Origin: an uncultured Clostridium sp.
Lineage (GTDB): Bacteria > Bacillota > Clostridia > TANB77 > CAG-508
Direction: 5' to 3'
Assembly (NCBI GenBank): GCA_946404215.1
Contig: CAMJCT010000001.1
Coordinates: 1 to 64,000 of the forward strand
DNA length: 64,000 nucleotides
Positions within the stretch are counted from its first letter, which is position 1, and the number at the start of each line of letters is the position of its first letter. The notes below the pieces were generated by a model. That model was not told where the DNA came from and made no database searches. It saw nothing but the letters and a program-made list of their open reading frames with translations. This document shows, in pieces, positions 38,633 to 47,209 of the stretch. The translations under genes were made by a program, and so were the position numbers.

Positions 38633-40567
38633 ATGGTTAAAATTACTTTAAAAGATGGGTCTATTATAGAAATTGAAAAAGGTGTTTCTATATTAGATGT
38701 TGCTAAAAAAATTAGTGAAGGATTAGCAAGAAATGCAACTTGTGGTGAGATTGATGGCAAAGTGAAAGATTTGAGATTTTGCATAAATGAGGATTGCAAT
38801 TTAGTAATTCATACATTTAAAGAAGATGATTTAGAAGGTAAAAGAGCATATTGGCATACTGCTTCACATATTATGGCACAGGCTGTACAAAGATTATTTC
38901 CTGATGCTAAATTTGCAATAGGACCTGCTATTGATGAAGGTTTTTATTATGACTTCGATGTAGAAAAACCATTTACAGATGAAGATAAAGAAAAAATTGA
39001 AGCTGAAATGAAAAAGATAATAAAAGAGAATATACATATAGAAAGATTTTCATTACTAAAAGAAGATGCTTTAAAGTTAATGGATAGTCAACCATATAAA
39101 CAAGAGTTAATAAATGATTTACCAGATGGAGAGGAAATAAGTTTTTATAAACAAGGAGATTTTACAGATTTATGTGCTGGTCCACATTTAGAGAGTACAG
39201 GCAGAGTAAAAATAGTAAAAATATTGTCTTCTTCAGGAGCTTATTGGAGAGGTAGTGAAAAAAATAAAATGCTACAAAGAATATATGCTGTAGCATTTCC
39301 TAAGGCAAGTGAATTGGAGGAATATCTACAAAAGTTAGAAGATGCTAAACAAAGGGATCATAGAAAAATAGGTAAGGATTTGAAATTGTTTATGACTCAT
39401 AAATTGGTTGGCTCAGGGCTACCAATGTACTTGCCAGATGGTGCAACAATTAGAAGAATACTTGAAAGATATATTCAGGATAAAGAATTGCAATTAGGTT
39501 ATAGCCATGTGTATACACCAAGTATTGCAACGACTGATTTATATAAAACAAGTGGGCATTGGGATCATTATAAAGATGATATGTTTCCAATTATGAAAAT
39601 GGACAATGAAGAATTGGTTCTAAGACCTATGAATTGCCCTCATCATATGCTTATATATAAAAGTGAATTACATTCTTACAGAGATTTGCCTATAAAAATA
39701 GGAGAACTTGCTCATGACTTTAGGTATGAAAATAGTGGTGCTGTATGTGGATTAGAAAGAGTTCGCCAAATGTGTCAAAATGATGCTCATTTATTTGTTA
39801 GACCTGACCAAATAAAAGAAGAGGTAGGAAAAGTTATAAATCTAATATTTGAAGTATATATGAAAGATTTTGGATTTGAAAGAGATAGATTTGCTTTTAG
39901 ATTGTCTTTAAGAGATAAAGCAAATAAGGAGAAATATATTGATAATGATGAGATGTGGGAAACTGCAGAAGAACAACTAAGAGAGATTTTAAAGGAATTA
40001 AAAATTGACTTTTATGAAGCAGAGGGAGAAGCGGCATTTTATGGACCTAAGATTGACATACAAATAAAAACAGCACTAGGACATGATGTAACAATTCCTA
40101 CATGCCAGTTAGACTTTGCATTGCCAGAAAGATTTGAACTTACATATATTGGAGAAGATGGAAATGAACATAGACCAGTTGTAATCCATAGAGCTATTTT
40201 AGGATCTTCAGATAGATTTATATCATTCTTACTTGAAGAAACAAAGGGAATTTTACCATTATGGGTTTCTCCAAAACAGGTTAGGATATTGCCAATAACA
40301 GATAGACAACATGAATATAGTTATAAATTAAAAGAGGAACTATTAAAGCTTGGAATAAGAGTTGAAGTAGATAATAGAAATGAGAAAACTGGATATAAAA
40401 TTAGAGAAGCGGAACTTGCAAAAATCCCATATATGTTAATAATTGGGCAAAAAGAAGTAGAGAGTAATATGGTTTCTGTTCGTTCTTATAAAGAAGGAGA
40501 TATGGGTGTGATTTCCATAAAAGAATTTGAAAATAAAATATTAGAAGAGGTTAATAAAAAGAAATAA
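38633..40567 (+). CDS. thrS: Threonine-tRNA ligase
   Basis: 644 residues: TGS domain (1-60), editing-domain HTASHIMAQ with a later HLESTG, class II motifs FRYENSGAVCGLERVRQM, the zinc-binding Cys in LRPMNCPHHM, and motif 3 HRAILGSSDRFISFLLE; a C-terminal anticodon domain. GGAGG precedes the ATG. Controlled by the T-box. Confidence 0.97.
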   Translation: MVKITLKDGSIIEIEKGVSILDVAKKISEGLARNATCGEIDGKVKDLRFCINEDCNLVIHTFKEDDLEGKRAYWHTASHIMAQAVQRLFPDAKFAIGPAIDEGFYYDFDVEKPFTDEDKEKIEAEMKKIIKENIHIERFSLLKEDALKLMDSQPYKQELINDLPDGEEISFYKQGDFTDLCAGPHLESTGRVKIVKILSSSGAYWRGSEKNKMLQRIYAVAFPKASELEEYLQKLEDAKQRDHRKIGKDLKLFMTHKLVGSGLPMYLPDGATIRRILERYIQDKELQLGYSHVYTPSIATTDLYKTSGHWDHYKDDMFPIMKMDNEELVLRPMNCPHHMLIYKSELHSYRDLPIKIGELAHDFRYENSGAVCGLERVRQMCQNDAHLFVRPDQIKEEVGKVINLIFEVYMKDFGFERDRFAFRLSLRDKANKEKYIDNDEMWETAEEQLREILKELKIDFYEAEGEAAFYGPKIDIQIKTALGHDVTIPTCQLDFALPERFELTYIGEDGNEHRPVVIHRAILGSSDRFISFLLEETKGILPLWVSPKQVRILPITDRQHEYSYKLKEELLKLGIRVEVDNRNEKTGYKIREAELAKIPYMLIIGQKEVESNMVSVRSYKEGDMGVISIKEFENKILEEVNKKK

Positions 40568-40635
40568 ATTTTATAAATATAGATATCTGTTAAAAAATAA
40601 ATTGATTTATAATATAATAGAAAGGAATATGCGTA

Positions 40636-41727
40636 ATGAAATTAGGAATTGTAGGTTTACCAAATGTAGGAAAAAGTACAATGTTTAATAGTATAACAAA
40701 AGCTGGAGCAGAATGTGCCAACTATCCTTTTTGCACAATAGAGCCAAATGTAGGCGTAGTTCCAGTACCAGATGAAAGATTAGAAAAGTTAACTCAAATG
40801 TATAAACCACAAAAAACTACTCATGCTGTAATTGAATTTGTAGATATTGCTGGGTTAGTAAAGGGAGCTAGTAAAGGAGAAGGATTAGGAAATAAATTTT
40901 TATCACATATCCGTGAAACTGATGCAATTTGTGAAGTTGTAAGGTGTTTTGACGATTCAAATATAGTACATGTTGATGGAAGTGTAAATCCTATTAGAGA
41001 TATAGAAACTATTAATTTAGAGTTGATATTTGCAGATATTGAAACTGTTAATAAAAGATTGGACAAGGCTAGAAAAAACTTAAAAGCAGATAAAAAATAT
41101 CAAGAGGAAATCGACCTTTTAGAAAGAATAAAAGAGAGCTTAGAAAATGGTATATCTGCCAGAGCTTTGTCATTTAATGAAGAAGAACAAATGCTTGTTA
41201 AAGATATGTTTTTATTAACAACAAAGCCTATTTTGTATATTGCTAATGTTTCTGAAGAACAAATTGAAAATATGGAAAATGATAAAATGGTTAAAGAGGT
41301 TAAAGAATATGCAAGTAGGGAAGGTGCAGAAGTTATACCTTTATGCGTTAAAATAGAAGAAGAATTATCTGGACTAGAAGATGATGACAAAAAAGAAATG
41401 CTAGAGGCACTTGGTTTGGAGGAATCAGGATTAGATAAAGTTATAAAAAAAAGCTATGATTTATTAGGTCTAATGTCATTTTTAACAGCTGGAGAACCAG
41501 AAGTTAGAGCTTGGACAATAAAGAAAGGAACAAAGGCTCCACAAGCTGCGGGTAAGATACATTCTGATATAGAAAGAGGGTTTATAAAAGCAGAAGTTAT
41601 ATCTTTTGATGACTTAATAAAAGCTGGTTCTATGGTTTCAGCTAAAGAGAAGGGACTGGTTAGATCAGAAGGAAAAGAATATATTATGCAAGATGGTGAT
41701 ATAGTCCTATTTAAATTTAATGTTTAG
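40636..41727 (+). CDS. ychF: Redox-regulated ATPase YchF
   Basis: 363 residues of the Obg-like OLA1/YchF family: G1 GLPNVGKSTMF, DIAGLVKGASKGEGLGNKFL, a coiled insertion, and the C-terminal TGS domain (VRAWTIKKGTKAPQAAGKIHSDIERGFIKAE). It binds ribosomes and prefers ATP. Confidence 0.95.
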   Translation: MKLGIVGLPNVGKSTMFNSITKAGAECANYPFCTIEPNVGVVPVPDERLEKLTQMYKPQKTTHAVIEFVDIAGLVKGASKGEGLGNKFLSHIRETDAICEVVRCFDDSNIVHVDGSVNPIRDIETINLELIFADIETVNKRLDKARKNLKADKKYQEEIDLLERIKESLENGISARALSFNEEEQMLVKDMFLLTTKPILYIANVSEEQIENMENDKMVKEVKEYASREGAEVIPLCVKIEEELSGLEDDDKKEMLEALGLEESGLDKVIKKSYDLLGLMSFLTAGEPEVRAWTIKKGTKAPQAAGKIHSDIERGFIKAEVISFDDLIKAGSMVSAKEKGLVRSEGKEYIMQDGDIVLFKFNV

Positions 41728-41946
41728 ATATTGTAATATTTTTGTAATACAATTGTAATGGAATAATATTAAATATAATATTGACTATTTAAATTTTTAA
41801 GTATACAATATAAATATAAACAAAAGAAGATTAGTATTTGTATGTTTTTATAGATTAAGGCTTGAAATGTATACGAAATAGTGGTATAATTAAGACTGTA
41901 TGTAAGAATACTAATAAAAATATATAATATGTAAGGAGAAATTAAT

Positions 41947-42321
41947 ATGAGTAAATCAAAATTATTTAAAATATTTTCAGTTATAATAATAAGTATGGCA
42001 GTTACTTTATGTTGTACAAATGTAAGGGCAGCAGATGATTTAGAAGATGATGGATTTGACTCATTAGATCCAATAATTTCAAATTCTAATGTAAACAATA
42101 CCAATGTAAATAACACTAACGTTAATAACACTAACGTTAATAACACTAATGTGAATAACACTAATGTAAATAACACTAACAATTCATCTTCATATAATAA
42201 TACTAATAATCTACCTAAAACAGGAATCGAAGATTCAATTCCAGTTGCAATGTTAGTTGTTATATTAGGAATCTCATCTATATATGCTTATAGAAAAGTT
42301 AAAGAATATAGAAATATATAA
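41947..42321 (+). CDS. LPKTG sortase substrate with Asn-Thr repeat
   Basis: 124 residues: signal peptide (SVIIISMAVTLCCTNVRAA), an acidic stretch, about eight copies of the pentamer VNNTN (~50-85), then NLPKTGIEDSIPVAMLVVILGISSIYAYRK, a full LPxTG cell-wall sorting signal. It is convergent with a sortase, its likely enzyme. Confidence 0.85.
   Translation: MSKSKLFKIFSVIIISMAVTLCCTNVRAADDLEDDGFDSLDPIISNSNVNNTNVNNTNVNNTNVNNTNVNNTNVNNTNNSSSYNNTNNLPKTGIEDSIPVAMLVVILGISSIYAYRKVKEYRNI
42090..42180 (+). repeat. 15-bp tandem repeat in the LPKTG gene
   Basis: Six or so units of AATAACACTAACGTT with small changes, coding N-N-T-N-V. Copy number may vary by slippage. Confidence 0.8.
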
Positions 42322-42333
42322 TGAAATAATAAT

Positions 42334-42378
42334 AAAGACATATAATTTTAATAGTTAACCAGATTATATGTCTTTTTT
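42334..42378. terminator. Bidirectional terminator between the LPKTG gene and sortase
   Basis: AAAGACATATAAT pairs with ATTATATGTCTTT followed by a T run, at the end of convergent genes. Confidence 0.8.
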
Positions 42379-42998
42379 TATTGTTTTGCACGTACAATTA
42401 TTCTGTTAGAATTATTATTATTACATGTAATTAAAGTTAATATTTTTTCTTTTCTCTCAAAATTATAAATTGGAGAAAAATCTGTTTCTGAAACTTCGTA
42501 AATGTCATATATTTTATATTCATATTGAGTTCCTTTATTATCAAATAAATATATAATATCATTAATGTTTAATTTAAATAAATTACTAAAGAACATAGAA
42601 TTATTATAATTATGTCCCGCTATGCAAATATTGCCATTTTCTGAGGGAGTTTTGCCAAAAAGCTTACATGGAGCTATTTTTAGATTTTCTTCATTTATAT
42701 TTGCAAAAATGGGGTAATAAATTTTTATTGTTGGTATTTCTATTATTCCAAAAATTATATTGTTTGTGTTAGATGTATTGGTATTTAAATCTCTGGATTG
42801 ATATAATTTATATATGTTAAAATTTTGGCTTAAAGAATTGGAAATAATTTCTTTTGATTTTAAATCTTTTATATAAAGTATTTTTGAGATTATTATCGCA
42901 CTAATTGCAATTATTGAAATATATAATTGTAGTTTAAATATATTTCTTTTTAATTTATTTCTATTATTAGAAATTTTTGTGTTTAAAATTTGATTCAT
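42378..42998 (-). CDS. Sortase
   Basis: 206 residues: an N-terminal membrane helix (~22-40) and the sortase fold with IEIPTIKIYYPIF, the catalytic His in CIAGHNYNNS, the Cys in LTLITCNN, and the Arg in RIIVRAKQ. Class B/D-like length. It is convergent with an LPKTG protein; the VWA protein at 20 kb may be another substrate. Confidence 0.88.
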   Translation of the reverse strand: MNQILNTKISNNRNKLKRNIFKLQLYISIIAISAIIISKILYIKDLKSKEIISNSLSQNFNIYKLYQSRDLNTNTSNTNNIIFGIIEIPTIKIYYPIFANINEENLKIAPCKLFGKTPSENGNICIAGHNYNNSMFFSNLFKLNINDIIYLFDNKGTQYEYKIYDIYEVSETDFSPIYNFERKEKILTLITCNNNNSNRIIVRAKQ

Positions 42999-43167
42999 AA
43001 AAATATCCTACCTATAAGAGTATCTTATATGTATTGTATACAAATGCAAAAATTATATTAAAAAAATAAAACAATATGGTTTTGTAAAATTGTTGTTCAA
43101 AGCACTTTCAAAATTTACATAATTTCATATTATATATAGATGTAGTATGAAAGGAGGTATAAAAAAT

Positions 43168-43748
43168 TTGGAAGTAAAAGGAAAAAAAATAGGATTTGTA
43201 ATGACAGGCTCGTTTTGCACATTTAAGAAAACAATACCAATAATAAAAAAACTTGTTGATAAAAAAGCAGAAATAATACCTATTATGTCATATAATGCAT
43301 ATACTAAGGATACAAAATTTGGAAAAGCAAAAGATATAATTAAAGAAATTAATGAAATATCTGGTAAAGAGATTATTCACACAATTGAAGATGCAGAACC
43401 AATAGGCCCTAAAAAGATGACAGATATAATGGTTATTGCTCCATGCTCGCGGTAATACAATATCAAAATTAGCGTGTGATATTATAGATACTCCTGCTAC
43501 TATGGCTGCAAAGTCCCACCTTAGAAATCGGATTTCCACTTATAATAGCACCATCTACTAACAATGGATTAAGCGGTAATGCGGAAAATTTAGGCAGATT
43601 GTTAAATAGGAGAAATTATTATTTTGTACCTTTTAGGCAAGATAATCCAATTACTAAGCCTAGATCTATCGTATTTGATGAAGATTATATTATAAAAACT
43701 ATTGAATATGCATTAGAAGGAGAGCAAATATCTCCAATATTATTATAG
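43168..43748 (+). CDS. dpaB: Dipicolinate synthase subunit B, read through two +1 shifts at CGG
   Basis: Makes dipicolinic acid for the spore core with DpaA. The flavoprotein-fold start KGKKIGFVMTGSFCTFK is clear. The plain frame ends right after CGG at 43450-43452, and shifts again at CGG 43529-43531. Skipping each C gives VIAPCSGNTISKLA and SHLRNGFPLIIAPSTNNG, both matching the family, and 192 residues in total (usual ~195). The TTG at 43168 follows GGAGGT by ~10 nt. No dpaA neighbour in the window. Confidence 0.88.
43450..43453 (+). other. Candidate +1 frameshift site, CGGT (dpaB site 1)
   Basis: Zero frame TGC TCG CGG TAA would stop; TCG (C) GGT AAT ACA gives the family's [ST]GN motif. 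Confidence 0.8.
43529..43532 (+). other. Candidate +1 frameshift site, CGGA (dpaB site 2)
   Basis: Zero frame AGA AAT CGG ATT; AGA AAT (C) GGA TTT CCA restores the LRNGxP segment. Confidence 0.8.
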
Positions 43749-43778
43749 AAAAATGGAAAATATGTATTTATTAAAAAA

Positions 43779-43846
43779 ACACAGTTCAGTGAATATTCTT
43801 TTAAATGAGAATTTTTTATATTATTGTAAAAGATTATACTGAACTG
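43779..43846. terminator. Hairpin terminator between dpaB and the recombinase
   Basis: ACAGTTCAGT...ACTGAACTGT with inner TTCTTTTA/TAAAAGA pairings, A run before and T-rich after, between convergent genes. Confidence 0.7.
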
Positions 43847-43854
43847 TAATTTTA

Positions 43855-44841
43855 TTATTTAAGGTTAGCTAATGGGTTGCTTTCTACTGCATTTCTAACT
43901 TGTTCATTACTTACATGTGTATATATTTCAGTTGTAGAAATGCTTTCATGTCCAAGAAGCTCTTGTAATGCTCTAATATCTACTTCTCCATATTGGTACA
44001 TTAATGTAGCTGCAGTGTGTCTTAATTTATGAACAGAATACTTTTTACTATCTAGACCAGCAATACGTAACTGTTTACTTACAATTGCCTCTACAGTTCT
44101 GTTGCTTATTCTAACTCTTCGTTCACTTAAGAATAATGCTTTTTCAGAATGTTTATTATCATGTTTAATTCCTTCTTTGGGACGAACCTCAAGGTATTCA
44201 TTTATTGCATTTATGCATGCAGTATTTAAATAAATAGTTCTCTCTTTATTACCTTTACCTATAACATTTAGCTTATATTCGTTGAAATCTATGTCATTAA
44301 TATTAATCCCTACTAATTCAGATAGTCGAATTCCGCAATTTAAAAATAATGTAGTAATTGCATAATCTCTTCTAGCATTTTTATTATCCGAATTTGATGC
44401 TGCATTAAGAAGTTTTTTACTATCTTCAAGTGAAAGATATTTTGGAAGCCTTTTATCTAATTTAGGTGTTTCTAAGTCTTGAGCTGGGTTTATATCAATT
44501 AGCTTAGCTTTTGCAGTTAAGAAATTGAAGAAGATTCTAATACTTGAAGCTTTTCTAGCTCGTGTAGTAGCTTTACTATGAAATTCACGTGTCATATAAG
44601 ATAGAAATGCATGGATATCATCCAATTTTATTTTCTTTATAGTATCTAAGTTCATGTCATTTATTTTTATGTTTTTTAAATCTGTTTCATCTGTCATATT
44701 AAAATGCATTTTTATGAATTTTAAAAACATCGCAAGGTCATAATTATATTCTTTTATGCTATTTGGTGATTTATTTAAAATTGTAATAGAATAGTCTAAA
44801 AAAGAATTTAAAAATTCAGGATTATCTTCTCTTTTTATCAT
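43855..44841 (-). CDS. Tyrosine recombinase (XerC/XerD-like)
   Basis: 328 residues: SAM-like N-domain (FLNSFLDYSITILNKSPNSIKEY), and the catalytic set R (GIRLSELVG), K, HxLR (SVHKLRHTAATL), H (LLGHESISTT) and Y (EIYTHV). Likely the chromosome dimer resolvase, since it lies outside the accessory array; a cassette recombinase cannot be ruled out. The ATG at 44841 follows GGAG. Confidence 0.88.
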   Translation of the reverse strand: MIKREDNPEFLNSFLDYSITILNKSPNSIKEYNYDLAMFLKFIKMHFNMTDETDLKNIKINDMNLDTIKKIKLDDIHAFLSYMTREFHSKATTRARKASSIRIFFNFLTAKAKLIDINPAQDLETPKLDKRLPKYLSLEDSKKLLNAASNSDNKNARRDYAITTLFLNCGIRLSELVGININDIDFNEYKLNVIGKGNKERTIYLNTACINAINEYLEVRPKEGIKHDNKHSEKALFLSERRVRISNRTVEAIVSKQLRIAGLDSKKYSVHKLRHTAATLMYQYGEVDIRALQELLGHESISTTEIYTHVSNEQVRNAVESNPLANLK

Positions 44842-44903
44842 TTTAAACACTCCAATTTTATAATATTTCTTATTAATTATAATAACACTTCTGCAAATTA
44901 TAT

Positions 44904-46235
44904 TCAATCTATAATTTGCAAAGTTACTATAGCATGACTATCTAAATTATCATGGAATATATAGTCTTTATATGAAAGATTATATTCAATATTAAAGTCG
45001 TTTTTATTAAATAGTACTATAGATATGCTTTTGTCTGTATTTTTAAAAGCTGTTAGATTAATATTTTCAGAAAATGAGCTTGTAAATAATCTTTTGGCTC
45101 CGGGTTTTATATATTTACTAAACTGTGCAATATAATAGTAGGAAGGGGTTTTTATATATCCGCTATTGTATTTATTAAGCATAATAGGACTATTACAATA
45201 GTTATGTTTATGATTTGGTCCACCTTTATAATCTAATAATAGATTCCAATCTATAAATGCATTTACACCTGAATTTAAATCTCCCATTATTTCATGTGCA
45301 TATAATTCTGCGTTAAACAGTAGATCTTTGTCCTTAAATTTTGAATAGCCTGTACAACCTTCTGTTTGAATTAAAAGTTTATCTGGAAACAAATTGTGTA
45401 GTTCTTTCAGTTCTTCAAAAAAACTACCTGTATACCAATGAAAAGCTATTCCTGCTGAGTAATTTAAGGCACCATATTTTATTAAACATTCATTGGCTCT
45501 TTCTAAAATATTGTCTTTATTATGATCCCATATTAAAAATTTTGTATTTATATCATTTTTAGTCAAGGTAGGGTATAAATAGTTTAGTAATAAATATGAT
45601 TCTTCTTCAGCTGTATATTTGCACGATTCCCAAGGTTGGGAAGCGTTTGGTTCATTTTGTATAGTCATATACTTTATATTAATTCCTTCTTGTTTATAGC
45701 AATTTATATATTTCACCAAGTATTTAGCCCAGGTTTGCATATATTTTTTTTCTAGTTTTCCTCCATTTATGAGATTTTGGTTGTCTTTCATAAAAGCTGG
45801 AGGTGACCATGGTGAAGCAACAAAAATAATGTTGTTATTCACTTTTAAAGCAGATTTAATTGCTGGTATTACATATTTCATATCTCTTTCTATAGAAAAA
45901 TCTGATAAGTCATCTTTGTATGAATAGGAATAACTATTTAGAGAAAAATCGCAACTTCCAATTGTCAATCGACCTAAATTGTAGTTTAATCCGCTATCTG
46001 AAAAGTATTCATTAATAATTTGGTTATAAGTATCTTTGCTTACGGTGCTTAACGCGTATCCAGTGCTTTCTGTAAAAGCTCCTCCAAAGCCTAATAAATT
46101 TTGAAAACAAATATCAGGATTTATTTTGATAATATTCGATTCTATAGTGTTAGTGGCATTATTAATAATAATGTTATTTGTTTCATGTAAAAAAAGTTTT
46201 CTTTTTATATTTGTTTCTATTTTATTTAAAATCAT
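44904..46235 (-). CDS. GH30-family glycosidase (glucosylceramidase-like)
   Basis: 443 residues without signal peptide. GH30 motifs: FGGAFTESTGYAL, the acid/base Glu in MTIQNEPNASQPWESC (~E197), the nucleophile Glu in LLIQTEGCTGYS, and the C-terminal beta domain. Members cleave beta-glucosylceramide or beta-xylosides; the substrate here is unknown. GGAGG precedes the ATG. Intracellular location suggests use of imported oligosaccharides. Confidence 0.85.
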   Translation of the reverse strand: MILNKIETNIKRKLFLHETNNIIINNATNTIESNIIKINPDICFQNLLGFGGAFTESTGYALSTVSKDTYNQIINEYFSDSGLNYNLGRLTIGSCDFSLNSYSYSYKDDLSDFSIERDMKYVIPAIKSALKVNNNIIFVASPWSPPAFMKDNQNLINGGKLEKKYMQTWAKYLVKYINCYKQEGINIKYMTIQNEPNASQPWESCKYTAEEESYLLLNYLYPTLTKNDINTKFLIWDHNKDNILERANECLIKYGALNYSAGIAFHWYTGSFFEELKELHNLFPDKLLIQTEGCTGYSKFKDKDLLFNAELYAHEIMGDLNSGVNAFIDWNLLLDYKGGPNHKHNYCNSPIMLNKYNSGYIKTPSYYYIAQFSKYIKPGAKRLFTSSFSENINLTAFKNTDKSISIVLFNKNDFNIEYNLSYKDYIFHDNLDSHAIVTLQIID

Positions 46236-46344
46236 ATATTCTTTTTCCTCCTTTAGAGTTATAGTAATAAAATATATTGTGACTATTTGGATTATATAAT
46301 AGTTATAAAAAAAAAGAAATATTTTTTAAGCATTTTTACCATTT

Positions 46345-46407
46345 ATAAGTTACTATTTAATGGTTTCACTACTCTACAACTTAAAACCATTATCCAGTAA
46401 CATTTAT
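46345..46407. repeat. Inverted repeat upstream of the ABC exporter
   Basis: ATAAGTTACT...AATGGTTT pairs with AAACCATT...AGTAACATTTAT around a 16-nt loop, 100 bp before the ABC operon; could be a terminator-like leader or operator. Confidence 0.55.
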
Positions 46408-46506
46408 AATACTTTTGGCTTGTTAAAAAAAAAATAATAATGTATAATTAAATTGAATAAAGGAGTAGTTAGCACATTTCTTTTTTTAATAATTGAGGAG
46501 GAATTT

Positions 46507-47208
46507 ATGAAAAGTTTTATTGAAATAAAAAATGTAAAAAAAACTTACATTATTGGAAAACAAATATTTAATGCTCTTGATGGAGTTGATTTATCAATTA
46601 ATCAAGGTGAATTTGTTGTTGTTTTGGGACCTAGCGGTGCGGGAAAATCAACACTATTAAATTTATTAGGTGGAATGGATAAAGCAACATCAGGCGATAT
46701 TTTTATAGGAGAAAATAATATTGCTGAATACAATGAAAAAGAATTAACAAAATTTAGAGCAAATGATGTTGGATTTATATTTCAATTTTATAATATAATG
46801 CCAACTCTTACAGTTGAAGAAAATGTTAATTTAATTAAAGATGTTACTAAAAATACTAAGAATGCAAAAGAAGTATTAGAAGATGTTGGATTATCAAGAC
46901 ATATAAATAAATTCCCACAGGAATTATCTGGTGGTGAACAACAAAGGGTTTCTATTGCACGTGCAGTTATGAAAAATCCTAAAATATTATTATGTGATGA
47001 ACCAACTGGTGCATTAGATTCAAACACAGGTAAGGATGTTCTGAAATTATTAAGAAAGCAATGTAATAATAATACAACTGTAATTATTGTAACACATAAT
47101 TCATTAATAGCAGAAATAGCAGATAAAGTGATTCATATAAAAAATGGTTTAATTGATAAAGTAGAAATTAATAATAAACCAAAAGATATAGAGGAGGTTA
47201 TGTGGTAA
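46507..47208 (+). CDS. ABC transporter ATP-binding protein (MacB/LolD type)
   Basis: 233 residues: Walker [11 protein letters not shown]-loop [14 protein letters not shown], signature [14 protein letters not shown], Walker [12 protein letters not shown]. The FQFYNLxPxLT Q-loop type belongs to exporters with FtsX-like permeases. GAGGAGG precedes the ATG at 46507. It ends one base before the permease ATG. Confidence 0.93.
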   Translation: MKSFIEIKNVKKTYIIGKQIFNALDGVDLSINQGEFVVVLGPSGAGKSTLLNLLGGMDKATSGDIFIGENNIAEYNEKELTKFRANDVGFIFQFYNIMPTLTVEENVNLIKDVTKNTKNAKEVLEDVGLSRHINKFPQELSGGEQQRVSIARAVMKNPKILLCDEPTGALDSNTGKDVLKLLRKQCNNNTTVIIVTHNSLIAEIADKVIHIKNGLIDKVEINNKPKDIEEVMW

Positions 47209-47209
47209 T

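Noticed and set aside
42090..42180. Short tandem repeat that could look like a CRISPR array
   Set aside because: The units are 15 bp, directly adjacent with no spacers, and encode an in-frame N-N-T-N-V stalk of an LPKTG protein.
43855..44841. Integron integrase for the accessory array
   Set aside because: The protein has ordinary XerC/D motifs, I saw no integron-specific insertion, and it lies 5 kb away on the other strand behind unrelated genes.
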